The notes under the pieces were generated by a model. That model was not told where the DNA came from and searched no databases. It was given only the letters and a program-made list of their open reading frames with translations. Shown here piece after piece: positions 1-8,537 of a DNA stretch of 64,000 bases; position 1 is the first letter of the stretch, and every line of letters starts with the position of its first letter. This DNA is from Caproicibacterium lactatifermentans (lineage in GTDB: Bacteria; Bacillota; Clostridia; Oscillospirales; Acutalibacteraceae), in contig NZ_CP046051.1 of NCBI RefSeq assembly GCF_013315815.1, positions 744,001 to 808,000 on the forward strand, written 5' to 3'. The translations under genes and the position numbers were made by a program.

Positions 1-64
1 GGACGAACATATACCATGAGAATCCATTTAAGATAATCTATCCAAATAGACAGGAGGAAGCACC

Positions 65-640
65 ATGATTCGAGATTTGGTTGAAAAAAGCAGAAGCTAC
101 CGCGGCTATGACCAGAGCCGCCGTGTTTCTCGGGACGAGCTGCTGCAGCTGGTAGACTGCGCCCGGCTGACTCCTTCCAGTGTCAACCGTCAGCCGCTGC
201 GCTATTATCTTGCCTGTACACCAGAGCAGACGGCAAAGATTCAGCCGCTGACGCACTGGGCACGCGCACTGCAGCCCATACAGCTGCCACATCCCGGTCA
301 CTGCCCGCCGGCATTTATTATCATTTGTCAGGATACAAATGTTGACAGTTCTCTGCAGCGGTATCAGCGGGATGTCGGAATCGTTGCGCAGACTATGCTG
401 CTGGTGGCTGTGGAAAAGGGACTGGGCGGCTGTATGATTGGCAACTTCAGCCCCGCAGAAGTTGCCAAAGCACTGGACCTCAAACCCAATTTGGTTCCTA
501 TGCTGGTTGTTGCCATTGGCAAGCCGGACGAAACGATTATTCTTACCGAAGTCAAGAACGATGACACCAATTATTATCGGGATGAAAACGACGTGCATTA
601 CGTCCCGAAGCGCCGCTTAGAGGACCTCATTATCAACTGA
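65..640 (+). CDS. nitroreductase family protein
   Basis: Likely FMN-dependent NAD(P)H oxidoreductase of the nitroreductase superfamily, cytoplasmic, 191 residues, which is usual for the family. The N-terminal basic stretch with R10-S11-Y12-R13-G14 is the typical start of the fold and contacts the FMN phosphate. The glycine-rich segment around residues 119-127 (GLGGCMIGN) and the late VVAIGKPDE motif (149-156) are also family hallmarks. The ATG is preceded by a strong AGGAGG at 51-56. The physiological substrate cannot be told from sequence. The gene appears monocistronic and is closed by a terminator at 661-702. Confidence 0.85.
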   Translation: MIRDLVEKSRSYRGYDQSRRVSRDELLQLVDCARLTPSSVNRQPLRYYLACTPEQTAKIQPLTHWARALQPIQLPHPGHCPPAFIIICQDTNVDSSLQRYQRDVGIVAQTMLLVAVEKGLGGCMIGNFSPAEVAKALDLKPNLVPMLVVAIGKPDETIILTEVKNDDTNYYRDENDVHYVPKRRLEDLIIN

Positions 641-660
641 CTTTACAAAGAAGACTTAAA

Positions 661-702
661 AACAAACCGGACATACCGCAGAATGTATGTCCGGCTTGTT
701 TT
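661..702 (+). terminator. intrinsic terminator after the nitroreductase gene
   Basis: Inverted repeat: left arm 661-676 and right arm 685-700 pair over about 15 bp (core CCGGACATAC / GTATGTCCGG), followed by a T-rich stretch. Confidence 0.8.
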
Positions 703-751
703 ATGCCTTTTTCAATTCGGTCCGGCAGACCCGCAGAAAAGTCGCAAAATA

Positions 752-778
752 TTAGCACTCGTAAATGATGACTGCTAA
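752..778 (+). promoter_or_regulatory. CIRCE-like heat-shock operator (HrcA site)
   Basis: TTAGCACTC at 752-760, a 9-nt spacer, then GACTGCTAA at 770-778. The CIRCE consensus is TTAGCACTC-N9-GAGTGCTAA, so only one base differs. It lies about 150 bases upstream of the small heat-shock gene at 931, so HrcA control of that gene is likely. No convincing promoter could be assigned next to it. Confidence 0.8.
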
Positions 779-930
779 TATTTACAATCGGTTCATAAAA
801 TAGAGAAAAAAACTTCACAGTTTCTGCGTATTATAGAAGTTGTCAAAGGGAAAGACCCAAAAGACAAAACAAAATCACTTGTGTCGCCCGCCAGACCGGG
901 CAGACAGAGCAAAAACTGGAGGTTTTCATC

Positions 931-1341
931 ATGTTTGACTTAATTCCTTTCGAGCAGCAGTTCTTCCGTCCTTTCGATGACGACTTCTTTGGCGCCCACG
1001 CAAACAGCGTCCTGCCGTGCCGCACGGATATCCGTGACGAGGGTAGCCAGTATGTTCTGGAAGCGGAACTGCCTGGTTTCCGCAAGGACGAAATCAAGGT
1101 CAACGTCAAGGATAACTGCATGACACTGACCGCACAGCACAAAGAAGAAAATGAACAGAAAAACAACGAGGGCCAGTATGTGCGCCGTGAGCGCCGTGTG
1201 ACCAGTATGGGCCGTTCGTTCGATGTTTCTGACGTACAGGCAGATAAAATTTCCGCACGCTTTGAGAACGGCGTCTTGACACTGACCATGCCGAAGAAAG
1301 AAGCGGCAAAGCCGCTGCCGACCGAAATCACCATTGAATAA
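931..1341 (+). CDS. hsp20: Hsp20/alpha-crystallin family small heat-shock protein
   Basis: ATP-independent holdase chaperone that binds unfolding proteins in the cytoplasm; 136 residues, typical of Hsp18/Hsp20 of clostridia. The alpha-crystallin domain covers about residues 30-130, with the signatures ELPGFRKDEIKVNVKDN and the late ARFENGVLTLTMPKKE (the A-x-x-x-N-G-V-L-T motif). The N-terminus MFDLIPFEQQFFRPFDDDFF is the usual short disordered arm. The ATG has a GGAGG upstream (917-921). A CIRCE-like element at 752-778 suggests HrcA repression and heat induction. The gene stands alone and ends in a strong terminator. Confidence 0.93.
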   Translation: MFDLIPFEQQFFRPFDDDFFGAHANSVLPCRTDIRDEGSQYVLEAELPGFRKDEIKVNVKDNCMTLTAQHKEENEQKNNEGQYVRRERRVTSMGRSFDVSDVQADKISARFENGVLTLTMPKKEAAKPLPTEITIE

Positions 1342-1370
1342 ACCTGTTTTTCAGCCATGACAGATAGATA

Positions 1371-1420
1371 AAAGACTCCGCCGCCGAGGGTAACAACAGC
1401 CCTTAGCGGCGGTCTTTTTT
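1371..1420 (+). terminator. intrinsic terminator after hsp20
   Basis: Arm AAGAC(T)CCGCCGC at 1372-1384 pairs with GCGGCGGTCTT at 1406-1416, followed by a T run. Confidence 0.85.
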
Positions 1421-1466
1421 ACCAATTCGTGTTATAATAAAATGAAACGGATAAGGAGGGACAAAT

Positions 1467-2234
1467 TTGGCAGTACAGATTTTTGCACACCGAGGTGCTT
1501 CCTTTGCGGCACCGGAGAATACTTTGCCAGCGTTTGAAAAGGCCGCTGCTCTTCACGTGGACGGCGTGGAGCTGGATGTACACTTGACCACCGATGGCCG
1601 CTTGGTGGTCATTCACGACGATACTGTGGACCGTACAACCAACGGGCAAGGCAGGGTGAACCGAATGACGCTGGAACAGCTGCGCGCACTGGACGCTTCC
1701 GCGGGGCGGCAGGGATATGGTGGTGTACGCATTCCGACACTGGCGGAAGTATACCGTCTGCTGGAGCCTACCCATTTGTTGGTGAATGTGGAGCTGAAAG
1801 AAAATCGACGCAGCCGCGACGGCTATGCGGTTATCCCAAAAGTGCTTGCACTGGAGGAATCTGCCGGTATGAGCGGACGCGTCTTCTATTCCTCTTTTAA
1901 TCCGTTTCTTCTGCGGGAGCTGAAGCGCCGTTCCCCACAGAGCAAAACAGCGTTGCTTTATAAAGTGCCGCTTGCACGCGTCTGGAAGCTGGCCGCACGG
2001 CTGGTGGCAGATGCCATTCACCCCAAAGACAGTTTGCTGCGGGATACGGCTTTGGTGTCGCAGTGCCATACCCGCGGTTTGGCGGTGCGCCCATGGACGG
2101 CGGATGAACCGGCGGTGATGGAGGAGTTGTTTCGGCAGCAGGTCGATGCGGTTATCACAAACTGTCCGGAACAGGCACTGCATTTGCGTATAGATACGGT
2201 TCCCATGGCCGCCTCACATGCCTATTCAAAGTAA
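1467..2234 (+). CDS. glycerophosphodiester phosphodiesterase
   Basis: Hydrolyses glycerophosphodiesters (deacylated phospholipid headgroups) to glycerol-3-phosphate and an alcohol. It has 255 residues and no signal peptide, so it is probably cytoplasmic. The GDPD TIM-barrel signature is intact: AHRGASFAAPENTLPAF near residue 7 (catalytic His), then ELDVHLTTDGRLVVIHDD with metal-binding Glu/Asp and the second catalytic His. The late PWTADEP segment is also typical. The start is TTG at 1467, chosen because AAGGAGGG at 1453-1460 sits six bases upstream. The gene is flanked on both sides by terminators, so it is a single-gene unit. Confidence 0.9.
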   Translation: MAVQIFAHRGASFAAPENTLPAFEKAAALHVDGVELDVHLTTDGRLVVIHDDTVDRTTNGQGRVNRMTLEQLRALDASAGRQGYGGVRIPTLAEVYRLLEPTHLLVNVELKENRRSRDGYAVIPKVLALEESAGMSGRVFYSSFNPFLLRELKRRSPQSKTALLYKVPLARVWKLAARLVADAIHPKDSLLRDTALVSQCHTRGLAVRPWTADEPAVMEELFRQQVDAVITNCPEQALHLRIDTVPMAASHAYSK

Positions 2235-2244
2235 ATACGGAAAT

Positions 2245-2286
2245 AAAAAATCTCAGCAGTTGTGTAAAATCCGCTGAGATTTTTTG
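2245..2286 (+). terminator. terminator between convergent GDPD and rbsD genes
   Basis: Perfect stem: AAAAAATCTCAGC (2245-2257) with GCTGAGATTTTTT (2273-2285). It has A and T runs on both sides, so it can serve both strands. Confidence 0.85.
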
Positions 2287-2295
2287 TGTTGTATT

Positions 2296-2691
2296 TTAGA
2301 AATTGACGCCGCAGACAAGAATGACATTGGCAAAAGAAGTAGTTTCTCCCGTGCGAACAACCGCTTTTGCGCGGCGCAGCAGCTGTTTCAGCTCCTCATG
2401 CGGAACGTATTTGTGCGGCAGCCCATGCAAAACGGAGCAGGTTTCGTCGTGCAGCCGAGGGCTGATATTTTTCATTTCTTCCGCCAGTATGTAGGATTCC
2501 ACAACCAGTTCTCCGGAAACGGCTTTTAAAGTGTCCAGAAAAGAGGGAACGCCGCGCACCAGCGACAGGTCGATGACATTTATGCCTTCCGGAATGGGCA
2601 GACCAGGGTCAGCAATCACGAAATAGTCAGTATGTCCGGCACCAGCAATCGCCGAACAAAGCTGTGGGTTTAAAATACCGTTTTTTGTCAT
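2296..2691 (-). CDS. rbsD: D-ribose pyranase RbsD
   Basis: Interconverts beta-pyranose and beta-furanose forms of ribose so that ribokinase can use imported sugar; cytoplasmic, decameric in known members. The protein has 131 residues, the usual RbsD size. It starts MTKNGILNPQLCSAIAGAGHTDYFVIADPG, with the catalytic His in the GH(T)D motif at residues 19-21, and ends in the family tail TGETTSFANVILVCGV. The start at 2691 was chosen because the longer upstream frame runs through the promoter, and GAAAGGAAA precedes this ATG. Unlike the classic rbsDACB order, this copy faces away from the rest of the ribose operon and shares its regulatory region. Confidence 0.92.
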   Translation of the reverse strand: MTKNGILNPQLCSAIAGAGHTDYFVIADPGLPIPEGINVIDLSLVRGVPSFLDTLKAVSGELVVESYILAEEMKNISPRLHDETCSVLHGLPHKYVPHEELKQLLRRAKAVVRTGETTSFANVILVCGVNF

Positions 2692-2724
2692 GAGAATGAA
2701 AACTTTCCTTTCAACAAACAAGAT

Positions 2725-2757
2725 AAAACGTTTTAATAATAAATTTACACCATTATA
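2725..2757 (-). promoter_or_regulatory. rbsD -10 box and candidate RbsR operator
   Basis: On the minus strand a perfect TATAAT (2752-2757) lies upstream of rbsD. Just downstream of the expected start point is the palindrome AAAACGTTTT (2725-2734). A central CG inside an A/T palindrome is typical of LacI-family operators. The -35 region is weak. Assignment to RbsR is inferred from position next to rbsR. Confidence 0.6.
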
Positions 2758-2866
2758 CAGCATTTTCAGCCAAAGGAATATAGGGCATAGATAACAAATT
2801 TTCGACTTCAATGTTTTACATAGTGCATAAAAGTACAAACTTCCACAGAAAAATTTATAAAAGATG

Positions 2867-2895
2867 TTGACAAAACAGCTTGTACGCTGTATTCT
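2867..2895 (+). promoter_or_regulatory. promoter of the rbsRKACB operon
   Basis: TTGACA (2867-2872), 17-bp spacer, TATTCT (2890-2895). Just downstream, CAAACG (2901-2906) is a possible LacI-type half-site. The promoter fires toward rbsR and is back-to-back with the rbsD promoter. Confidence 0.7.
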
Positions 2896-3008
2896 TAATT
2901 CAAACGTATTACCAAATATATTTTCCGCTGTATTTTAAAATTGTGTAAGTTGGACAGTCGGATATGTCTGCATGGCTGTCTGCTTTGAACAGAGGTGAAA
3001 CAACGGGT

Positions 3009-4049
3009 ATGCGTGTTACAATTCGGGATATTGCCCGAAAAACGGGGCTGTCGCCCTCTACAGTTTCACTGGTCCTAAACAATAAGTGTGAGCGAATCTC
3101 ACAGAAAACGCGTGACCTTGTTTTGAAAGTTGCGGCAGAGATGAACTATCACCCCAATCAAATGGCAGTTGGGCTGATTACTCGGCGAACAAAGACGCTG
3201 GGGCTGATTATACCGGACATTACCAATACGTTTTTTGCTGAGATTGCCAAAGGTGCCGAGGAGGCATGCCAAAAAAGCGGATACAGTCTGATGCTGTGCA
3301 ACACTAACGATAACCCACAGAAAGATGCGGATTACATCAATGTGCTGGCCAGCCGCGGCGTGGATGGCATTCTGTTTACCATGTCGGTCAGCTCACAGGT
3401 AAGCAAAGACACACAGTGCTTTCGGATTTTGCAGCAGGTAGAAAAGCCGTTTGTGCTGGTTGACCGCACGGTGGAAGCACCTGAGGGCGGTTCTGCCGCT
3501 CCAAGTGTGTTGGTGGACAACGAACTGGGCGGCTATTTGGCTACTCGGCACCTGCTGGAACTTGGGCATCGGAGAATCGGCTTTATTTCCGGCCCAATGG
3601 GGGAACTTTCCTCACAAAAGCGTCTGTTTGGCTATATCCGTGCTTTGCAGGAGTATGGTATAACGTTTGACCCTATGCTGATGAAAGTGGGCGACTACCA
3701 TACCTCTACAGGCTATCAGCTTGCGAAGGCACTGTTGGAACAGCATGTAACCGGTATTTTTGCCTGCAACGATATGATGGCGTACGGTGTCTTTCAGCAG
3801 GCAGACCAACAGGGCATTCAAATTCCGCGGCAGCTTTCAGTTGTTGGCTTTGATGACCTGCAGTTTTCACAGCTTATGCGGGTGCCGCTGACCACCATGA
3901 AACAGCCGGCCTATGATATTGGCGCGGGTGCTGTACAAAAACTCATTCAGATGCTTGATCATCCGGACCAGCCACAAGACAACCTGATTTTTAAACCAGA
4001 ACTGGTTGTCCGCAGCAGTACGGGTCCGGCACCGAAAGAAAGCACATAA
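3009..4049 (+). CDS. rbsR: LacI-family transcriptional regulator of the ribose operon
   Basis: Sugar-responsive DNA-binding repressor, 346 residues. The N-terminal LacI helix-turn-helix is clear: VTIRDIARKTGLSPSTVSLVLNN (residues 3-25), then the hinge helix region ending HPNQMAVGL. The periplasmic-binding-protein-like effector domain starts at TKTLGLIIPDI, contains the LLELGHRRIGFISG motif, and ends around VVGFDDLQFSQLMRVPLTTM. The start at 3009 was chosen because the HTH begins right after it and GAGGTG (2992-2997) precedes it; the longer frame would add 15 unrelated residues. It is first in the ribose operon and overlaps no neighbour; ribokinase begins 19 bases later. Ribose or a ribose phosphate as effector is inferred from context. 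Confidence 0.9.
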   Translation: MRVTIRDIARKTGLSPSTVSLVLNNKCERISQKTRDLVLKVAAEMNYHPNQMAVGLITRRTKTLGLIIPDITNTFFAEIAKGAEEACQKSGYSLMLCNTNDNPQKDADYINVLASRGVDGILFTMSVSSQVSKDTQCFRILQQVEKPFVLVDRTVEAPEGGSAAPSVLVDNELGGYLATRHLLELGHRRIGFISGPMGELSSQKRLFGYIRALQEYGITFDPMLMKVGDYHTSTGYQLAKALLEQHVTGIFACNDMMAYGVFQQADQQGIQIPRQLSVVGFDDLQFSQLMRVPLTTMKQPAYDIGAGAVQKLIQMLDHPDQPQDNLIFKPELVVRSSTGPAPKEST

Positions 4050-4068
4050 GGGAGGAAATGAGTCGAAT

Positions 4069-4968
4069 ATGCGAAAAATACTGAATTTTGGTTCCCTGAA
4101 TATCGACCATGTTTACCAAGTAGACCATTTCGTTCAGCCGGGCGAAACACTGGCGGCCAAACACTTGGACCTGCTGCCGGGCGGCAAGGGACTGAATCAG
4201 TCCGTGGCACTTGCAAGGGCCGGTGCACAGGTCTATCAGGCCGGCAAAATTGGTCCGGACGGTGGGCGGCTTGTGGAACTGCTGGAAAAGGACAGCATAC
4301 ATACGGACTATATTGACCGCACCGGTACAGCAACCGGCATGGCCATGATTCAGGTGAACCCCTCCGGACAGAACTGCATCCTTATCAGTCATGGCGCGAA
4401 CGGGGAACTGACGGATGCATTTATTGACTCTGTTTTCAGTCATTTTGGTCAAGATGACATCCTTTTGCTGCAGAACGAAACCAATGCTGTTTCACACATC
4501 ATTGATAAAGCGTTTGAACAAAAAATGAAAATTGCGTTGAATCCTTCTCCGATTGATAACGCTGTTTTGCAGGCACCACTGAACAAAGTCGATTACTTTA
4601 TTTTGAATGAAATTGAAGGCGGATGTCTTACCGGCGAAAAGGAACCGGAAAAGATAACCGGTGCGCTGCTGAAAAAGTATCCGCGGGCAAAAATCGTTCT
4701 GACATTGGGCAAAGGCGGTGCCCTGTATCAGAACCACCAGAAAGCGGTCAAACACGGTGTTTATAAGGTCCCTGTTGTGGATACCACAGGAGCGGGGGAC
4801 ACCTTCACGGGCTTTTTCCTGGCGTGCGTGACCGGCGGCTGTCCAGTGGAAGAATCGCTGCGGCTGGCTTCCGTGGCTTCCTCCATAGCGGTTTCCCGTA
4901 AGGGTGCGGCGGTTGCCATACCAACCATCGAAGAAGTCCAGCATACCCGTCTTGCGCTGCAGCGGTAA
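4069..4968 (+). CDS. rbsK: ribokinase
   Basis: Phosphorylates D-ribose to ribose-5-phosphate with ATP; cytoplasmic PfkB-family kinase of 299 residues. Visible motifs: NFGSLNIDHVYQVD at the N-terminus, the substrate-binding GGKGLNQSVALARAG (about residues 39-53), and the C-terminal PfkB signature VDTTGAGDTFTGFF, whose GAGD (about 241-244) contains the catalytic Asp and anion hole. A GGGAGGA at 4050-4056 lies upstream of the ATG. It sits between the regulator and the transporter genes, which supports ribose rather than another sugar. Related PfkB kinases for deoxyribose or other pentoses are the main alternative. Confidence 0.9.
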   Translation: MRKILNFGSLNIDHVYQVDHFVQPGETLAAKHLDLLPGGKGLNQSVALARAGAQVYQAGKIGPDGGRLVELLEKDSIHTDYIDRTGTATGMAMIQVNPSGQNCILISHGANGELTDAFIDSVFSHFGQDDILLLQNETNAVSHIIDKAFEQKMKIALNPSPIDNAVLQAPLNKVDYFILNEIEGGCLTGEKEPEKITGALLKKYPRAKIVLTLGKGGALYQNHQKAVKHGVYKVPVVDTTGAGDTFTGFFLACVTGGCPVEESLRLASVASSIAVSRKGAAVAIPTIEEVQHTRLALQR

Positions 4969-4985
4969 GGATTTGAGGTGATATT

Positions 4986-6500
4986 GTGCATATTACAATG
5001 ACAGGCATCAACAAAAGTTTTTCCGGCAATCAGGTCCTGAAAAATGCAGAGATTGATATTGCAGAAGGCGAGATTCACGCCCTGATGGGCGAAAACGGCG
5101 CCGGCAAGTCCACGCTGATGAAAATCCTGACCGGTGTTTATACGCGGGACAGCGGTGAAGTGCTGGTGAATGGCACACCAGTGAATTACACGCACCCAAA
5201 ACAGGCAGAGGAAGCCGGTATTGTTTTTATTTATCAGGAACTGAACTCCGTACCGGACTTGACTGTGCGTGAAAATTTGTTCCTCGGCAAAGAAATACAC
5301 GGCAAATTCGGTATTTTGGATAAGGCGGCGATGGACAAGAAGGCACGTCAGGTGCTGGACCGCTTGGGTGTCAGCATACCGGTGGACCGGACTATGTCCG
5401 AACTCTCCGTTGGACAGCAGCAAATGATTGAAATAGCAAAGGCACTGCTGGTGGACGCGAAAGTCATCATTATGGACGAACCGACTGCAGCTATGACGCT
5501 GGAAGAAACACGCGTTTTGTTCCGTGTCCTGCGTGAACTAAAAGAAAAAGGCGTGTCTACCATTTATATTTCCCACCGAATGGAAGAAATCTTTGAAATT
5601 TGTGACCGCGTCACAGTCCTGCGGGACGGACAGTTCATCGGCACCAAAAAAGTCAGCGAAACCGATATGGACAGCTTGATTAAAATGATGATTGGCCGCG
5701 AAATCGGCGAGCGGTATCCGGCAAGGCACAGCAAAATTGGCGACACCATGCTGGAGGTCAAGGACTTCACAAAAAAAGGCGTGTTCCAAAACGTTTCCTT
5801 CTCGGTCCGAGCCGGAGAGGTGCTGGGCGTTTCCGGCTTGATTGGCGCGGGCCGTACGGAGATTATGCAGTCCATTTTCGGTTATCTGCCGCGGGACGGC
5901 GGTACCTTGCTGATAAGAGGCAAAGAGGTTTCCGTACATTCGCCGGAGCAGGCTATTTCTTACGGAATCGGATTCATTACAGAGGACCGTAAAACCGAAG
6001 GACTGATGCTGGAAAAAAGCATTCGTGAAAACGTGTCGCTTACAAACCTTGGGCGTATTTCCGACCACAGCGTGATTGACAAGAAAAAGGATATGGAACT
6101 TGCCCGCAAAGCTGTGCAGGAACTGACCATTCGCTGTTCCGGTCCGGAGGAGAGCTGTGACAGCCTTTCCGGCGGCAATCAGCAGAAAGTCATTTTTTCC
6201 AAATGGATTTTTACAGAACCCAAAATTCTTATTTTGGATGAACCCACCCGCGGCGTAGATGTGGGTGCCAAAAAGGAAATTTACAATATCATTAATACCC
6301 TTGCTGAAAAGGGAGTCGCTGTCATTATGGTTTCCTCGGAGCTTTCGGAGATTCTCGGCATGAGCGACCGTGTTATGGTCATTCATGAGGGACATATGGC
6401 TGGAATCTTGAACAACAGACCGGAAACAGCTGCTGCCGGCGAAAAAATGGCATCGCAGGAAAATATCATGACACTGGCGACGGGAGGAAAGTTAAAATGA
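4986..6500 (+). CDS. rbsA: ribose ABC transporter ATP-binding protein RbsA
   Basis: Double-domain ATPase of a sugar importer, 504 residues, membrane-associated. The first cassette has Walker A GENGAGKSTLMKIL, signature LSVGQQQMIEIAKALL and Walker B VIIMDEPTAAM. The second has a degenerate Walker A (GLIGAGRTEIM), signature LSGGNQQKVIFSKW and Walker B ILILDEPTRGVD. This asymmetry is normal for RbsA/MglA/XylG. The GTG start at 4986 is supported by GAGGTG at 4975-4980. Its stop overlaps the next ATG (ATGA), so translation of rbsA and rbsC is coupled. Confidence 0.95.
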   Translation: MHITMTGINKSFSGNQVLKNAEIDIAEGEIHALMGENGAGKSTLMKILTGVYTRDSGEVLVNGTPVNYTHPKQAEEAGIVFIYQELNSVPDLTVRENLFLGKEIHGKFGILDKAAMDKKARQVLDRLGVSIPVDRTMSELSVGQQQMIEIAKALLVDAKVIIMDEPTAAMTLEETRVLFRVLRELKEKGVSTIYISHRMEEIFEICDRVTVLRDGQFIGTKKVSETDMDSLIKMMIGREIGERYPARHSKIGDTMLEVKDFTKKGVFQNVSFSVRAGEVLGVSGLIGAGRTEIMQSIFGYLPRDGGTLLIRGKEVSVHSPEQAISYGIGFITEDRKTEGLMLEKSIRENVSLTNLGRISDHSVIDKKKDMELARKAVQELTIRCSGPEESCDSLSGGNQQKVIFSKWIFTEPKILILDEPTRGVDVGAKKEIYNIINTLAEKGVAVIMVSSELSEILGMSDRVMVIHEGHMAGILNNRPETAAAGEKMASQENIMTLATGGKLK

Positions 6501-7447
6501 ATACAAAAACGCTCAGTCGGCCGCGTATCGGCGACATTCTTCAAAACCTCGGCGCAATGATTGCTCTCATCGTTCTGTTCGTCGCGTTCAGTATCATCAG
6601 CGCTGATTTCCGCAGTATGAACAACATCCTTTCACTGCTCAAACAGGCATCTACCAACGGCCTGATTGCTTTCGGTATGACAGGCGTTATTCTGACGGGC
6701 GGCATTGACCTTTCCGTTGGTTCACTTCTGGCATTGACCACGGTTGTCGGTGCTCTGATGATCCACGCGGGCACGGCACCGGTAATTGCCATGCTGTGCG
6801 TGCTGCTGCTGGGTGTTGTCCTTGGTGCGCTCAATGGTATTCTGATTACAAAGGGTCGTTTGCAGCCGTTCATCGCTACTTTGATTACCATGACTGTTTA
6901 CCGCGGCCTTACATACATCTTTTCAAACGGCATGCCGATTTCCGGCCTCGGCTCCGACCCGCTGCTTTCCGGTGTAGGCCGCGGCACTATGATGTCCATT
7001 CCAGTGCCAGTGTGGATTATGGTGGTCCTGTTTGCGCTGTACTTCTTCATACTGAACAAGACAACCTTCGGCCGCAAGGTTTACGCGACCGGCAGCAATG
7101 AAAAAGCGGCCCAGCTGGCCGGTGTGAACACACACAAGACCAAAGTCATTCTGTACACCATTTCCGGTTTTCTGGCATCTGCCGCCGGACTGATTCTCCT
7201 CTCCCGGCTGGGTTCCGCACAGCCGACCATTGGCGTGGGATATGAAACTGACGCCATCGCGGCAGTTGCACTGGGCGGCACCAGCATGATGGGCGGCCGC
7301 GGCAAGATTTACGGTACCCTTATTGGTGTTTTGATTATCGCAGTTCTGAACAACGGCCTGAATATCATGAATGTTTCCTCTTATTATCAGGATGTTGTTA
7401 AAGGCATTGTAATCCTGCTGGCGGTGCTTTCGGACCGGAAGCGCTGA
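6497..7447 (+). CDS. rbsC: ribose ABC transporter permease RbsC
   Basis: Polytopic membrane permease of 316 residues in the BPD_transp_2/AraH family. It has about ten hydrophobic segments; the first is around residues 16-36. The family motif GMTGVILTGGIDLSVGSLLAL occurs near residues 60-80, and the cytoplasmic-loop motif ATGSNEKAAQLAGVNT near 196-211, where the ATPase docks. The GGTSMMGGRGKIYGTLIG segment near the C-terminus is also typical. The ATG overlaps the rbsA stop. Together with RbsA and RbsB it forms the importer. Confidence 0.95.
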   Translation: MNTKTLSRPRIGDILQNLGAMIALIVLFVAFSIISADFRSMNNILSLLKQASTNGLIAFGMTGVILTGGIDLSVGSLLALTTVVGALMIHAGTAPVIAMLCVLLLGVVLGALNGILITKGRLQPFIATLITMTVYRGLTYIFSNGMPISGLGSDPLLSGVGRGTMMSIPVPVWIMVVLFALYFFILNKTTFGRKVYATGSNEKAAQLAGVNTHKTKVILYTISGFLASAAGLILLSRLGSAQPTIGVGYETDAIAAVALGGTSMMGGRGKIYGTLIGVLIIAVLNNGLNIMNVSSYYQDVVKGIVILLAVLSDRKR

Positions 7448-7507
7448 AACAAAAAAGCGGATTTACAAAATATTCACTTACATTTTTTGGGAAGGAAGTT
7501 GTAAAAA

Positions 7508-8449
7508 ATGAAGTTAAAGAAAGTAATGGCAGTATTACTGTCCTCTGTAATGCTGCTGTCCGCAGCTGCCTGTACGACCGGCGCGGAGCAGACATCTTCC
7601 GGCGCAGCCGCCGGAGCCACGGGTGAACAGTCCACAGGCAAGGCAATCGGTCTTTCTGTTTCCACACTGAACAACCCGTTCTTTGTTACCCTGTCCGACG
7701 GCGCCAAAGCAGAAGCCAAAAAGCTGGGTGTGCAGGTAACGGTTGCGGATGCAGGAAACGATACGGCAAAGCAGACCAACGATATTGAGGACCTGATTTC
7801 CAAAAATATCGGTGTCCTGATTGTCAATCCGGTTGACTCCGATGCAGTGTCCAACGCGGTAAAAGATGCAAAGAGCAAAGGCATTAAGGTCATTTCTGTG
7901 GACCGTGTGGTAAACGGCGTCGATGTGGACTGCAAAATTGCTTCCGACAACGTTTCGGGCGCAAAAATGGCAACAGAGTACCTGATGAGCAAAGTGGGCA
8001 AGAACGCAAAGATTGCCCAGCTGGAAGGCACAACCGGTGCTTCCGCAACGATTGACCGTGGCAAAGGCTTCCACCAGGCCGCAGATGGCAAGGCACAAAT
8101 CGTTGCCAGCCAGACCGCAAAGTTTGACCGTGCAACTGCACTGAACGTTTCCGAAAACATTCTGCAGGCACATGGTGATGTGCAGGGCATTTTCGCGCAG
8201 AACGATGAAATGGCACTCGGTGCTGTGGAAGCAGTTGCCGCTGCCAAGAAAAATGTCGTGATTGTCGGTTTCGACGCCACAACAGACGGCCAGAGCGCTG
8301 TCAAGTCCGGCAAAATGGCCGCTACCGTACAGCAGAAACCGGACCTGATGGGTGCCACGGCAATCGATAATGCACAAAAACTGCTGAAGGGCGAAAAAGT
8401 TGCAGCAAACGTACCGGTTTCTGTTACATTGATTACACACAAAGGCTAA
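7508..8449 (+). CDS. rbsB: ribose ABC transporter substrate-binding lipoprotein RbsB
   Basis: Extracellular sugar-binding lipoprotein, 313 residues. The N-terminus MKLKKVMAVLLSSVMLLSAA is a lipoprotein signal peptide, with the lipidated Cys at about residue 22 (SAAAC). After a low-complexity linker the mature domain begins IGLSVSTLNNPFFVTLSDGA, the hallmark start of ribose/galactose binding proteins. Later ligand-contact motifs include ISVDRVVNG, the IAQLEGTTGAS loop, and FAQNDEMALGAVEA followed by IVGFDAT. GGAAGGAAG lies upstream of the ATG. It closes the ribose operon and is followed by a terminator. Confidence 0.95.
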   Translation: MKLKKVMAVLLSSVMLLSAAACTTGAEQTSSGAAAGATGEQSTGKAIGLSVSTLNNPFFVTLSDGAKAEAKKLGVQVTVADAGNDTAKQTNDIEDLISKNIGVLIVNPVDSDAVSNAVKDAKSKGIKVISVDRVVNGVDVDCKIASDNVSGAKMATEYLMSKVGKNAKIAQLEGTTGASATIDRGKGFHQAADGKAQIVASQTAKFDRATALNVSENILQAHGDVQGIFAQNDEMALGAVEAVAAAKKNVVIVGFDATTDGQSAVKSGKMAATVQQKPDLMGATAIDNAQKLLKGEKVAANVPVSVTLITHKG

Positions 8450-8503
8450 TTTTTGAGCCGATAGTTGATATAAATCCTTTCATCAACTGAATCTCTCCGT
8501 TTT

Positions 8504-8537
8504 AGCTCTCCGGGCAGCACCGGAGAGCTTCTTTTTG
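8504..8537 (+). terminator. terminator of the ribose operon
   Basis: AGCTCTCCGG (8504-8513) pairs with CCGGAGAGCT (8520-8529), followed by TCTTTTTG. Confidence 0.85.
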
